This document shows, one piece after another, positions 1 through 13,900 of a stretch of DNA of 64,000 nucleotides. This DNA is from Dasyornis broadbenti (lineage: Eukaryota; Chordata; Aves; Passeriformes; Dasyornithidae), in assembly GCA_013397935.1 (NCBI GenBank), contig VZRN01002233.1, forward strand, positions 248,001-312,000. Direction: 5' to 3'. Every line of letters begins with the position of its first letter. The stretch's first letter is position 1. A program made the position numbers and the translations under genes. The notes beneath the pieces are model-generated. The model was given only the letters and a program-made list of their open reading frames with translations. It made no database searches and was not told the origin of the DNA.

Positions 1-597
1 TCATGAAATCTGATCCATAGGAGCGAGTTGGGCAGTTCCTGACGCTCTGGGGAGCAGAGCCTGCAGGACCTGCAGCAAATTCATGGTGCTGGTGCCCCTG
101 GGGTCCAGAGCACCCAGGAAAGCCAAGCAGACCAGCCAGGGCAAATAAAAACCTCTCACTGTATAGTTGTCCAATAATGCTTCTAAAATATCAACAGAGC
201 AGGACCTAAACTGGGGCTTTCTCACTTCAGGCCTGGTGGCTTTTGCTCTTTGCACATTTGGGCCTGTCCATGTGTGTATGTCACACCTTCACATTGCTCT
301 GTACTAATCCATTAAATTTGTGGAGCGGTGGAACATCTTTTCCTTGCAAAAGCTCAGAACAGAGCACAGACTCAGAGGTGACCCCTCTGCTGTTTGGAGC
401 TGCCCTGTTGTACCCACAGACACCAGGTTGCCTTGTGGTCTGTTCTGAGGGGTTGGAGGCAACTGGTCAAAGCTGTGTTTCTCTTCAAGTTGGGACATCC
501 TCTCATTTTCTGGAGAAATTCCATGCTGTTAAAACAGGAAATATTGCCACTAAGTACAAGAAATAGGCCAGGAATGAAGGGAATTGGAGACAGTGAG

Positions 598-702
598 CAT
601 CCATCCGTCCATCCATCCATCCATCCATCCATCCATCCATCCATCCATCCATCCATCCATCCATCCATCCATCCATCCATCCATCCATCCATCCATCCAT
701 CC
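598..702. repeat. (ATCC)n microsatellite
   Basis: About 26 tandem copies of ATCC, with one G variant near the left end (ATCCGTCC). It creates long open frames of repeated SIHP or WMDG residues on both strands that are not genes. It is probably length-polymorphic. Confidence 0.98.
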
Positions 703-2505
703 TTGTCCTTCTGCCCAGGGAGGCTCGCAGCTCCACGCTGGGACAAGCACAGAGCAGGGCTCTAGGAACGTTCTGGCAGCCTCAGCGACAGTGCTCTGGA
801 GACAGAAAGAGCCCTTTGCAGTCAAGTTTCCAGTTAAGGGCTGTCAAATCATGGATCTAATTCTTTAAATGTTTTCTGGTCCCCACAAAACCCACAAAGA
901 CTCCGACGATGAATCGGCAGCGCTGAGCTGGAGCTCCATTATTCCCCCGTGATGCGCCGGCGTGGCCAAGGCAGCTTTCCAGGGTTAGCTGGTACCTGGG
1001 CTGTGACTCAGGAGAGCACAAAAATGGCTTAAAACCACCCTCCTGTGTCCTCTCAGCCACTGCTGGTGCTCTGCAGCTCCATTGTGCAGGATGCTTTTGT
1101 TGTGTCTTTGTTCAAATCGCTGCTGAGAGAGGGAGAGAAGGAGCAGCTGCTTCCATAGCGAGTGAAACAGAACAAAGAGAGGCCTCGGGCGTCCTGAAAT
1201 CACCTCTTTCTTTATCAGAACCACATGGGCAGGAGGCAGGAAGTTGACATCTCCAGGTCCTTCTCCACTGTTTCAGCAGAGGGATGCAGGCCAGGCCGAG
1301 GCAAAGGGGTTTAATGGGATCCAATTGCTTTTGTTGGCCTGCGGAGCGGAGAGATGGTCTGGATTAACACACAACATGTTTCTGGAAGTTGTCTGAGGTT
1401 AGGATAAATCAGTTTGGGATTACATGATGGATCCCCATTTATATTAGGAGAACTTCAAATGAAGAAATCTCGACTGTAGGGGTGATATAATGAACAGAAG
1501 GACCGTGCCAGGAGGTTTGTGTGGGCTTGAGCTGTGTGTGCAGGGAGTCAGCGACCATGTGTGCTTGGTGGGGCTTTTCATTTTGCAGACAGCTCGCACA
1601 TTTTAGAGAATTTGACCTTTTCTTTGCCCAGTCACACATTTTTCAGCAATTTCTTAGAACTGATGGGGTTTGTGTGGCACTGCAGAGGGAACATCCTGCT
1701 CAGTTCTGGTTACAGCTGCCCACAGTCACCCCTGGGGTGTCAACTCGCTGCTTCTGGTGGCAAATCACTTGGATCTGAAGGAAAGTGAGAGAGAGGAGAG
1801 CTCAGAAGGGCAATTGGAGGTGCAGAGATCAGGTATTAAATCAACTCCTGGATGAGGCTGCTGTTGCACAGATCCACTTCCCACGTGCAGTCAGCAGCAA
1901 CAACGTCCTTGTCCTCCCTCTTTGTCCATTTCCTAGGCCTGAGAGGTTCGGAATCTCGGAGCAGCATCTTCCAGCAGCACTGCACTCCCCTCAGACTGCG
2001 GGGCTGGAAGGAGCGTCCCTCTCGCAGACACTGAAATATCATCTGTGGAAAATCTGTCTGAGCTGTAATTACAAAAATCTGTGTGATGTACAGGATGACA
2101 CTGGATTTGGCAGCCTTGTCACAGAAATGTTAAGCTCGGCAGAGCATCTGGGAATGGAAATATTTTTAGAGTGGTTCTGTAAACAGAATAAAAGCCCTGA
2201 GCTGTAATTAAGGCCAGCAGCGAGGTCTGCTGGCTGTGACTCTGCGAGGAGCCAGCTAAGGAGACCCAGCCTCACACGGGTTCTCTCTCCTGAAATCTTG
2301 CATGGAAGAACCCAGACTTTAGGTTTTTTTCAGTTGTCTTGTAGGAGTTTGCAAGGAGGCCGTTATTTAGACTTCAAATTCATCTGAAAAACTGCATCCT
2401 GGGAGGTTATTTTAGACATAAGATGCATTGGCTTGTTCCATGTTGGCCCAGTGCTTTTCCCAGATGAAGGAATGTTTTGGCAGGCAATAGCATTGTTTTA
2501 CTTTT

Positions 2506-2533
2506 TCTTTTTTTTTTTTTTAAGAAAAAAAAA
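2506..2533. repeat. Poly-T / poly-A inverted simple tract
   Basis: A run of T broken by one C is followed by AAG and a run of about ten A, giving a T-rich/A-rich foldback. It may be a remnant of two retroposon tails. Confidence 0.7.
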
Positions 2534-4825
2534 ATCTCTCCAACAAGCACATTATTTATGGCCATTTTTGAATATATGTTATTAAACACTTTAATATATT
2601 GGAATATTTTTAAATGACCACCCATCTCTGCTAGAGCTTGAGTAGTGTAACTCTGACCCAGAGCTTTTCAGGAACGTTGAGTATTTCTGTTGTTTCCTTC
2701 CAAATGGATTAAAGGAAACAATGCCAGCACAACTAACATAAACCCCGAGTTCTTGCTCCAGCCTTATGTTGTGTATGGCAAAACCTCGACCCTGTCAAGT
2801 TGCTTTTATTCCCCCAAACACTGTTTAGTTAATTATAGGCATAAAATGAGAACTTGGGGTTTTTTTAATGTTTGGAATGAGAGTGATCCACAGCTCTGAG
2901 TTAAAGCATATTTTTTTGCAGGGGAACTGTGTGCAGAAAAAAAAAGAAAATATATCTATTTTTCCCTTTATTTTCGTCCTGAGCCAAATATTTGTTTTCA
3001 CCAATGTACAAGAGCAAGGACCCCACTTGCCTTGGGATTCGGAGGTGTGTTACAAGCAGAGACTTCTGCTGGCAGCTGCTTTCCGGGCTCTTCTGCTTCC
3101 AAAGCTGTGGAGGTTGTGGAGGGCACCGTGATCACCTGAAGGATCAGCCTGGGGAGAGATGGTTTTCATTAGAGGTATTTTTAGCTTTCCTATAAGATTC
3201 CTCAGAGCCAGCACATTAGTTTATTCTGGACTTTGAAAAATAGGTCAGAAACGTGTGAGACCACAACTCGTCGTTCTGTTCTGCTTGTGGGAGCCAGGCC
3301 TGGGTTTCCATCCTGGAGCGAGGTCGGGTTGAGCCATGTTCCCCTGACCCTGGGGGTTGTGACACTTTGGTGGCTCCTAGGAGACAGAACAGACTTTGAA
3401 GGCCGATTTCCCAATTCCTATAAGGAACACCTCTCCGGAGAAGCTCAGTGCGTAAGGGGTGGGTGGGTTAACTCAGGAGACATCCAATGGTCCAAGAGGG
3501 GACTTCGATCACTTTGAGGGCATGTCATTACCCCATGATGGCTTATCCACCAGAGTCCATGAATCCAGCTCCACAAAGTCCTTTCCTGCTTTGTTTTCTG
3601 GCTCAAATTCCTCCTGGGTCCAAGGCCAATGGTCCTGGAGAGCTGCAGTAAAAACAAGGTGTCAGGCGCATTGCCCTGGCTGCTTGCAAGGTGCTCACAT
3701 CCCAGTTCAGCATCCCGCTCCCCTGCTGATCCTGCAGGGCCATCCCAGATCACAGGAACAGCCAGGGGGAGGAGGAAGAGGCTGTTCCCAGGCTGATTAA
3801 TGATAGCAGGCTTGTGAGGAGTCCACATGTTGGGTCACGGGGTCTGTTTTGTGCTGTAGCCCAGGCAGAGCCTTCTGTTTTCTGACTGGAGTCCTTTCGG
3901 CTCCTTGCGCAAGGCCACACAGAAATGCCGTGGCACGGCCAGGAGCTCCAGTTTGGAAGCTCAATTCCCAGCCCTGCCTGCACTGAGGATGAAATCAGAG
4001 CTCCTGCTGCTGTATCTCCACATGCTCTGTCTGGGTGACAGTGCTGGTCACGACATCAGGGACCCCACATGTCCCAGGCTCCACACAGAAACCTGGTCAG
4101 AGCCCTGAGCTGGGGTTGTTACACCTGGACGAAGCACGGACACATAGGGAGCATCTTAGGACATTTTTCCCTGAGTGTTCCCAGAACTGGCAGTACCTGC
4201 TGGGCCTTGTCCTGTGTAATCGGTGACTTTGGCACATCATGGAGCCAGAAACTGGGTTTTTCACATCATTTTGTTACAGGAAAACCTGAATACGCCTGAG
4301 CACAGCTCTCTGAGCAGTAATGGCTTGAACCAACTGTACCTGCAGTGACTGTCCTGGAACAAAATTATGGGAATTTCAGCAGTAGAACAGAAGCCTGGCT
4401 GCTGACACGGTGCCCTTCGGAGAGGGCGGATGCCTGGCAGGAAACCTGCTTCCCTCCCATGTAGTGCTGGACAGGACCTAACCCAGCTCCCTGTGTCCTT
4501 CCAGGAGAGTGCTGGGACCTCTTAGGATGGAAAAGAGCAATTTGGGGTTCCTAGCCAACACTGTTGAGCTGATCTTGCCTTGAAAGAGCAGGGTGCCCTC
4601 CCGGCACGGTGGTGGGTGGCCTCTGCTGCACTGCCCACAGGTTTTCTGCAGCAACATTTCCCATTTAACACCCTCCTTGCCCACGAAGCTGGCTATGAAC
4701 TTGTCACTGAATGCTCTCCAGTGTTGAATCCTCACGAGCTTTCAGTGTGTGCAGTCTGTCCTGTGCAGGAGGCTCATCCAGGTGCCATCCTTTTGTGACA
4801 AACGTTCTGTCCCTTTGCCTTGCAG

Positions 4826-4951
4826 CTCTGAACTCGTGTGCCCTGAACAACGGTGGCTGTGAACACGACTGCGTGCAGGTGACGCTGGCCCAGCACCGCT
4901 GCCAGTGCCGCCACAACCACCAGCTGCACGAGGACGGCAAACGATGCGTCC
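4826..4951 (+). CDS. MEGF6: MEGF6 exon: EGF module 1 in window
   Basis: Acceptor TTGCAG, donor GTGAGT. It encodes LNSCALNNGGCEHDC and ends KRCV. This is the first EGF after the EMI region in the family. It lacks the D-x-D/N-E start of calcium-binding EGFs. Its first codon is split with an exon upstream of the window. Confidence 0.93.
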
Positions 4952-7900
4952 GTGAGTCCTGGGGCGAGCCTGGGGGCTGGGGAGCCACGGCTTCCCTCTG
5001 GGAACTGCAGGAGAGGGATGCTCGGATGTCCAACAGATCAGGCTGGGGGATTTCCAGTAAAAACTCTGTGTGTTTTGTTGTCATGGACATATCCTGCGAC
5101 TTATTCCAAGGGATGGGAAGAGCTGGAGGAGTGTAGCCAACAAAAATGAAATTGTATGAAGGCACAGGCTGCTGTGAGAGTGGAGGGACGGCAGAGTGTG
5201 GCAGCGGGGTGGGATCCTCTCCCTCTCTGGCTGAACTGCTCCTGGCTCAGGAGGGACAGAAGCTGAAGGGGTCAGAACACAAAGCTGATCTCATTCATAG
5301 CAGTTGGCATTCAAGAGACAGGAAGGAGGGAAGTCCTGAGCTGTGGAGTTGCTAAGGCAAAAGAAAAAACTGGGACATCACAAACACAGCAGTCGGTGGG
5401 GTTTGGAGGGCCTGCCCAGGGCCTGGAGCAGGTCAGGGGCTGGCAAACCCCTGGGTAGGAGCTCTTGGAGCAAATTGCCAGCACTTGCTCTGTAATCTCT
5501 GCAGAGGGACGTGGCCGTGCCAAGTTTATGCTGGGAGGGTTTTACTCAGCTTAGTGCCGGCCTTTTGCAGGATCTCACACCGTGCAAATCCCCCTGAGCG
5601 GATGGAGCAGTGAACGGAGCAGCAGCAGTGATTTTCTGCCTGCTGCAGAACAGCCTTGCACAGACTGCAGGCTTTCCTGCTGCTCCATGCTCTGTTCTCC
5701 CGCAAGAAGCGGGATCTGTGTGGAATGACCCGGGCTCTGTGCTCTGCCCGCAGTGAGGAACCCCTGCGCTGACAGGAACGGGGGCTGCATGCACCGCTGC
5801 CACAGCCACCGCGGCCGCGCCCGCTGCGAGTGCCACCCCGGCTACCAGCTGGCCCCTGACAGCAAGGCCTGCGAGGGTAAGTGCCCTGCAAACCCCCCCG
5901 GAGGAAAATCATTGTGTCTCAGGGATGAGGGAGAGCTCAGTGTGAGCAGAATGGAGGGAGGCACACGCCGTCCCTTGGATGGCTCAGCTGGTGTCTGTGC
6001 AAGAGCCCTGCTGGAGCTCTCTGCAACAACAGAGCTGCTCCAGGGGAGGTTTAGGCTGAACATCAGGGAGAAGCTCTTCCCAGAAAGGGTGATCGGCCAT
6101 TGCAAGGGGCTGCCCAGGGAGGTGGTGGTGTCACCGTCCCTGGGTGTGGCACTGAGTGCCGTGGTCTGGTGAAAAGGTGGTGTTAGGTTGTAGATGGGAC
6201 TCGATGATCTCAAAGGTCTTTTCCAGCCTAGCTGATTCTGTGATTCTGTGAATGCCCCACTTTCATGTGATCCAATCCCCTGGGAAGCTTTGCAGCAATT
6301 CCAAACTCTTCACTCTGTGTCTTTGTTGGTCTGGACCCCAATGAATAGCTCAGGGCAAGAAACCAGTGCAGAACTCAAAGCTAATAACGATCGTCCCTTT
6401 GGATAATAACAATGTCCCTTTGATATTCCCTTGGCTTAGCTGATTGTTTGCTCCTTCTCCCAGATGTGAACGAGTGCCTGACAGGCCTGGCCATGTGTGC
6501 ACACCAGTGCCTCAACACCCGGGGCTCCTTCAAGTGCACCTGTAACCCGGGCTACGAGCTGGGGGCGGATGGCAAGCGATGCTACCGTGAGTACTGCGGG
6601 CTCAGCAGGACAGGGCAGGGCACACCTGGGCTTCTGCAGGCACGTGTTGGTCACTGTCCTCTGGGAATAGCCAGGGCCAAGCCACAGCGATCTCTGCTGA
6701 AGGATTTCACAAGCAGTTTTGGGGCTGTTTACTCCCCCACCAAGATAAAAATCTTGGTCTGGTCTTTAAAATCACAACAAAGCTACTTCAGCTGGTTTAG
6801 GCAATTGATTTGGAGCCATTTGGCAATAAATAAGCCAAATTCTGCTCTTGGGGACTTCGCTGGACCAGCTCAGTCAGCTGCAGATGTGTCACTGAAGGGC
6901 GAATTGAGCCAGTGAAGGGATTGCATCTGCTCCCATCAAGGGCAGAAATAAACACTGTGATGCAAGAGTGAGCCGGACTGTCCGTACAGCTTTGTCCAGC
7001 TGGTGCACCCCAGCAGGGCCAGGCTGAACCAGAGCTACCAGCCCCTCACAGATGACAGCCACTGTGGCAGTCCCAGTGCTGGCGGCTGGTGTCACTGGGA
7101 GCTGGGATGCTCCACCTGTGCAGCTGCTGGAGCTTGCCAAGGGTACAGGGGAAAGGCTTTGCAGGCTGTAAATGGCTCTTAAAAGGCATAAAACAGAGCA
7201 ATGTGGGGCACCAGAGATCTAAGAGCCTAAGTATGTACACAGCTTTCCTTCTAGGGACACAGCCAATCTCATACCATAAGCATGGACATTGCCCTGGGGT
7301 GAACGAAGCAGCCTTTCCACATGGAAGGTGTTTCTCTCTGCTCTTCCTGGCACATTTCTTTTAAGCAAAACCCTTTCTGTGCAGCTTTAATAAGAAAATG
7401 AAAGAGAGGGATGATAGTCACGTTGTGAAATTTGGAATAAAGTCTTCCACTGTGGCACAGCTTTTGTTTTTGACAAGCACAGATCCATTGGGAAGCATCA
7501 AGCTCCCTTTCTTTCATCCTCCTTGGGTCTGAACGCACGAAAAACTCAGTGTTCTTGAAGGCAGAAATTGTTTTCCTGAGGTTCAGGACTGAGTCAAAGC
7601 TCCATGAAACAAGTTCCTTTTAGTTTAAGAAAGCTTAATTAACTAGACAAGTTTACAGAAACCTTGCCAAGCTCAGATGATCTATGGCTGCAATTGATGT
7701 TTGCGCCGACCACTTTTGACATGTCAGGAACTAACGATTCTCGCTGTAGGCATCTGGATGTTTCCCTACTTAGCCGTGTTCTGCTGCTCCCATTTCTCCC
7801 TGGCACCAGAACAGCTCTGCTCTGAGGCTGAGCCAACTTTTGGTTGGCAGCACACGCTGCTGCTTGGCAGGAGTGGGAGCAGTTTCATCCGCAGCCTGTT

Positions 7901-10900
7901 CATCCCAGAGATTGTCCAGAGCCTGCTCCACGACTCCGTCCCGAAGAGGCTGCGTGAGATCCAGAGGTTTCTTTTTATACCCCACTTCCCGGCCCAGCAG
8001 TGGCCTCTGTGCTGAGCTATTTCCATCCTTTCCCACTGCAGATCTCGCTCCTCCACAGGGATGCAGTGCCAGGAGCTGGCGGGGGCACGGCACCGAGGGC
8101 AGGCAGGGGCCAGCGGTGTGTGCAGATGTGTCCCACGGGATCCTAACCAGGCTGCCTTTTCCAGGGATAGAGATGGAGATTGTGAACAGCTGTGAAGCCA
8201 ACAACGGGGGCTGTTCCCATACGTGCCACCACACCAGCTCTGGCCCTGTCTGCACCTGTAACTTTGGCTTTCGGCTGGAAGAGGACCAGAAGTCGTGCAC
8301 TGGTAAGGAACGGGAAAGGTCCAGACCTTGATTTCCAAAAACACCCCAGGTAATGGGGAGGATCCCTCTTGGGATCTTAGGTCAGGATCACTCTTGGCTG
8401 CTGTGTATGTGAACTACAAGCAGGCTAAAGAGGATAGAAACCAATGGGAAGTGAAAGGAGATGAAATATTGCTCTGCTCAAAGACATCCCCAAACCTCTC
8501 CTCAAGATACACTTGGGCAGCAATTATGACTTCCAAACGAATTAGTTTTTCCCTGATGAAACTGCAGGAGTGAGTGTTACAGCTAGAATCACCCTGCTTG
8601 TAAGGACACGAAACCTGTAACCACAATCTCCAACCGGGAATCACAGCGAGCTTCCCTCAAGGATTCAGGATTCCTCCCTCTACGGGGAGGGACGATCTGT
8701 TAACACAAAGCTCCCTGATTTCAAGAGGAACTCAAGAATCCTGGCTCAGCGTTTGGCAGCAGATCAGTAAATGCTCACCAGAACTAGTCAGGGAGCAGTT
8801 TAACAGTTCCTGTCACCACTCTGCAGTGCGTTAACACCCTTTGTTTTTCATTTAGATATCAACGAGTGTGACACCGGTTCTCATTGTTGTCAGCAAGACT
8901 GTTACAATTACCCCGGGGGCTACGAGTGCTCCTGCCATGCCGGGTACAGGCTCAGCACGGACGGCTGTGGCTGTGATGGTGAGTGCAAACACCTCGCTGG
9001 GCTCCAGGCAGAGCCAGGGACACACAGGGAGCAGTCCTTCTAGTTCGAATTTGTCTGTTGTCCCTCTCCTGGGTTTGTTTAGTGCTGGGCAGCTCAGTTC
9101 TAACCCCTGCACTAAGCCCAGCACAACCGGAGAGGGGCAGTGGGATTTTTTGAACACATCGAGTTCACATCAGGATGACTCAGAGTGAGCTGGCCCAGGC
9201 CTGACCCCATGAATTCACAAATACCATTTGATTTCCACGCCCAGAGGCCAACACTGCCCGTCACTTTCACCCAAGGGATACAGACAAATAACAGTGTCTG
9301 TATAAAACACAGCCAAGATGGTGACTAATGAAGTTTTTAATTAGAAGAAGAAATTATCCTACCTGGTTGAGAACAGCCAGGCATTGCTTCTAGTTCCTCC
9401 CAGCTACCACCAGTTTTCCTGCCAGCTTTCTGATGAGTCACTTTCTCAACAGAAAGGATGTGGGGAAAAATCCCCCTAATACTTGTTCTCACTTCCAAAG
9501 CTCTCAACTTTTCCCAGGGGAAGAGCCAGACTCACCTACCTGCTCCTACAGAATTAATGATGGATGGGAACTGAAGCCCAGCACATTTTATGTTGAAACC
9601 CAGGCATCCCTAATCCCTGGGGTGCTTTAACTCCATTTTTAGAGTCAATGGCTTCATATATTTAGCAGAGAGGATGCCACCGGCCTATTCCTGCTGCCTG
9701 GCCAGGTGTGTCTGGGCCCCCTGTCCCTGCTCCTATTCCCCTGGAGTGTCCCATGTTTTGTAGATGTGGATGAGTGCTCTGCAAACAATGGTGGATGTGA
9801 ACACACGTGCCAGAATCAGCCAGGGTCGTTCCAGTGTGGCTGTGACATTGGGCACAAGCTGGATGAAGACAGAAGGAGCTGCATCTGTAAGTGCCTTGTC
9901 CAAGCTGCCTCAGGCTGGGCAGTGCCTCCTGTCCTCCCTCCTCTGCCTCCTGTCCAAGCCAGGATCGCATGGCCTGGAGCTCCTCAGCCCTGCACCTCAC
10001 GTTCTCCAGCTCCTTCCCAGCAGCTGAGCAGTGGCAGTGCCTCAGCCCAGCCCTGGAAAGCTTTCCCAGACAGGACCAGTCCTGTTTCAGCCTCATTCAC
10101 AGCAGTGTCCAAAGAGGTGCAGGGAGTTGTGGCACAGCTACACCTCCAACATCTGCAGTGATGGCTGCACATTAAAGATCCAGAGCCCCTTCCAGAGTCA
10201 CCAATCTCTACAGCTTTCTCCTTATAAGAAATAACAGATTATTTATCTGTAAGCACTACAGAGATCTGAAGGTCATGTAGCTGGCCTGGGCTCACTCTAG
10301 TTAAAAAAAAAAAACCTGAACAACTTGGAAAAGTTTTAGAGGTGTCGAAACAGGGTGGGATCAGTGCTGCAAACCTGAGGCCCACGGAGAGTTCTGGTTT
10401 CCCTGTCCTACTGCAGCGCTCCTGTCCCACTGTTCACCTCCCAGAAACCTTGTCTCCTTTCCCACTGTCACACTGTCACCTCTGTCCCTGCTTGCCCAGC
10501 CACAGAGGACACGGTGGAGGCTCTGGATGGCCGGCGCCCCGTCATCCGCCCGATCCCTCACGTCGCCATCCTGCGAGATGAATTCACTCAGCTCTTCAAT
10601 GATGACTATGAGGAAGAGGAGGAAGAGATGGAAGCAAGAGGGGAGCACACGCTGTCAGAGAAATTCGGTGGGCATTTTGTAGCAGTGGTCAGTGCCATGC
10701 TTTGCTTGGAACTCTTCAGGAGTAACGGTGCATGCTGGGTTTGTTTGTTTGGTGAACACACAAGACCTGTCGAGTGCTTTTCTGTGTTTAGCTCTGCTGC
10801 AGCCTCAACATGGGAGTTTCTCTGCCCAAACTGCCCAGGATGCTGTGGCTGCCTCGGGTAGGTTCTGACCCACGGTGCCTCTCGTTGCAGTCTGCCTGGA

Positions 10901-13900
10901 GCACACCTTTGGCCCCGACTGCAGCCTGACCTGTGACGACTGCCAGAACGGAGCCGCCTGCAATGCCGATGGCAGCGGCTGCCACTGCCCGGCCGGCTGG
11001 ACCGGCATCCTCTGCAACCAGAGTGAGTGGCAGCTCTGTGCCCCTGCCCTGGGGTGGGCAGAGGGTGCAGTCCTGTGAGGCTGTGGCCAGGCTGACCATC
11101 ATCTCCCTGTCCCCTCCCCAGCTTGCCCGGCCGGCACCTTTGGCAGCAACTGCAGCCAGAGCTGCCGGTGTCAGAACGGTGGCACCTGTGACCCGGCCAC
11201 TGGCGCCTGCCGCTGCCCGCCCGGCGTGGCTGGAGAGCTCTGCCAGGACGGTGAGTCCTGCGTCCCCTCACCCTCCTGGTGGTGCTGGGGACCATCCCCA
11301 TCCTCCTCCTTCTTGGTGTCAGTTTGCCATCACTTGGTAAATGGCTGTTCTGGCCATCTCTGACACCACACTCCGATGTTCCAGATGTGCTTCTCTGAAC
11401 CTGGAGGTGTTTCCCATGGAATTCCTTAAACTCATCCCTTTGTAGCTGTTCACCGACAGCATTTCTCAACCCTCTTGTTGAACCATCTCTGCTCCATCTG
11501 ACTTCTTCAACCACTGAGTCTTGTGTGGAAAAATGCCATTTTAAAAAAGAAAAGGGGTGGTAAAGGGGACTTTTCCCCCACAAAACAGTGCTCCAGGGGT
11601 TCTGCCTTGTCTCTGCACTGAACGACCTTTGCAGCCCCTGTTCACTGCTCAGCGATGACTGGGGAGTGACGTCTCTTTTTCATGGGTCTTTCAGTGGCAG
11701 ACACAGGAAAGAATGTCAAACCCACAATTTCCATGGTGAATTTCCATGGAAACCATGGAGGTATTTTCCACCCAAAGCACTGGAAAGCTGTGACAGCAGT
11801 AGTTACCCAGAGTACCCAAAGGAGGTGTCGCTGCTGGTGGTGTTCATTTCTTGCTCCCAAAGCGTTAAAATTTTGGGGGACATAATCTGAAAACCAAAAA
11901 GAGGGAGACAATCAGAGATTCAGACAAAAGGACTTCAGTCACATGTTGGGAGCATATGGGAGCTATTACTGAAGGAGGAGAGCGAAGCCCAATGCAAATG
12001 AATACAAGACATACCCCAACCTCTTCTTTCTGTAGGGAGGAGGTGATTGAGAGGGACAGAGAGAAAACAGGAAGGTAAAATTAAAATAAACAATCAGAAT
12101 TGCTCTATTGTCCCAGGGTGGTGTTTCCTCTGCTCCACTGTTCATAGGGACAATGCACGTGCTGCCAGGCAGCTACTGGCCAGAGCACTCTGCTGACACA
12201 GCCTGTCTGCCATGTGCTTCCAATATTGAGATCTTTAGCATAACAGAGAAAAAACAATAATTGTATTCACTTAATAGTGCAAATATCCCTGTGGCTTTTC
12301 AACAGGAGCAGCCTCGTGGGTTGCTTTCTCATGGAGGACAGCCTTGACCTCTTGGAGCCCTGTGGGTGGGTTATTTCTGTCCCAGCCAGCTCAGCTGCTG
12401 GTGACAGCGCAGAGCTGATGGGTGCACTGGAGCACCAGGGAGAGTGACAGCAAGTGACGTTCCCTGTGACACTGCACAGCTGATCTGGAACTGGTGCAGG
12501 GAATCTGATCTCCCTGGCTGCATCCCTTCCCTTGCTGCATCCCTGGCCTCACACAGCTTTAGTTCCAGTGTGTTTTTCTGCTGCAGTTAAAATGACCTGC
12601 TGAAACTGGCTCATCTTCCCAGGAATCCTCTCTCTATTACTAGGGTGTCCTAAGGGATTTTTCGGGAAGCACTGCAGGAAAAGGTGCAACTGTGCCAACC
12701 GGGGTCACTGCCATCGGATTTACGGAGCCTGTCTGTGCGATCCCGGCTTGTACGGCCGGTACTGCCACTTGGGTACACTTCTCCTCCTTGCTGTTATCCT
12801 TGGATTCCAGCCTTTCTGGGCACCGTCCCTGGGAAGGAGGTTTCTGCCCCTCGCCCTGGGTCCCTGACCAGCTTTTCCCTCTGCCTGCAGCGTGCCCCAA
12901 GTGGGCGTTCGGGGCCGGCTGCTCAGAGGAGTGTCAGTGCCTGCAGCGCAACTCGCGGGACTGCGACGCCAGGGACGGCTCCTGCCGCTGCAAACCCGGC
13001 TACCGCGGCCAGCGCTGCGAGCGCAGTGAGTCCATCACTCAGCACACGGCCACAGGGACAGCTGGGTGGGAAAAGACCTCTGAGATCATCGAGCCCAACC
13101 TGTGACCTGACACTGTCCTGTCACCCAGACCATGGCACTGAGTGCCACATCCAGGCTTTCCTTAAACACTTCCAGGGCTGGTGACTCCATCACCTCCCTG
13201 GGCAGCCCATTCCAATGCCCAGTCACCCTTTCTGGGAGGAACTTCCTCCTAATGTCCAGCCTAAACCTCCCCTGGTGCAGCTCAAGGCTGTGTCCTCTTG
13301 TCCTCTCACTGTTGCCCGGGAGAAGAGACCGACCCCACCTGGCTGCACCCTCCTGTCAGGGAGTTGTGGAGAGTGATGAGGTCTCCTCTGAGCCTCCTCT
13401 TCTCCAGGATAAACAACCCCAGCTCCCTCAGCAGCTCCTCACAGGACTTGTGTTCCAGACCCTTCACCTGCCTTGTTGCCCCTCTCTGGACACGCATCAG
13501 CCCCTCAATGTCCTTCCAAATTTGGGGGGCCCAGAACTGGACACAGCACTCAAGGTGTGGCCTCACCAGTGCCGAGTACAGGGGAAGAATCACTGCCCTG
13601 GTCCACTGTTCCTGATCCAGGCCAGGTGCCATTGGCCTTTCTGGGCACCTGGGCACACTTCTGGCTCATATCCAGCTGCTGTCCATCAGCACCGCCAGGT
13701 CTCTTTCATCCTGGCCACTGTCCAGCCACTGTCCCCAGCCTGTAGCGCTGCAGGGGTTGTTGTGGCCAAAGTGCAGGACCCGGCACTTGGTCTTGTTAAA
13801 CATCATATCCTTGGATTTGTCCCATCAATCCAGCCTGTCCAGGTCCCTCTGCAGAGCCCTCCTATCCTTCAGCAGATCCACACTCGCACCCAACTTGGTG

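Larger units (their letters stand above)
1..4825 (+). other. MEGF6: MEGF6 intron (5' part off window)
   Basis: No EGF-type cysteine pattern, EMI sequence or splice-flanked coding exon was seen here on the plus strand. The segment is read as intron between exons left of the window and the exon at 4826. It holds the ATCC microsatellite at 598-702 and a poly-T/poly-A palindromic tract near 2510-2532. I looked for the human intronic miR-551a mature sequence and did not see it. Confidence 0.75.

Noticed and set aside
372..868. Several overlapping 77-124 aa frames with repeated SIHP or WMDG residues
   Set aside because: They are translations of the ATCC microsatellite in six frames; no splice or start context.
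3441..3830. Possible retroviral LTR or gene fragment with long frames on both strands
   Set aside because: No LTR ends, primer-binding site, or recognisable protein motif; treated as intron.
1..4825. miR-551a, which is intronic to human MEGF6
   Set aside because: Its mature sequence or complement was not found here or in later introns; in human it lies nearer the gene's 5' end, probably left of the window.
10606..11583. 325-aa minus-strand open frame
   Set aside because: It lies antisense to two certain MEGF6 exons; GC-rich Cys/Gly codons leave the opposite strand open.
11728..11762. Nested CCATGG palindromes
   Set aside because: Short and imperfect; too little to separate from chance.
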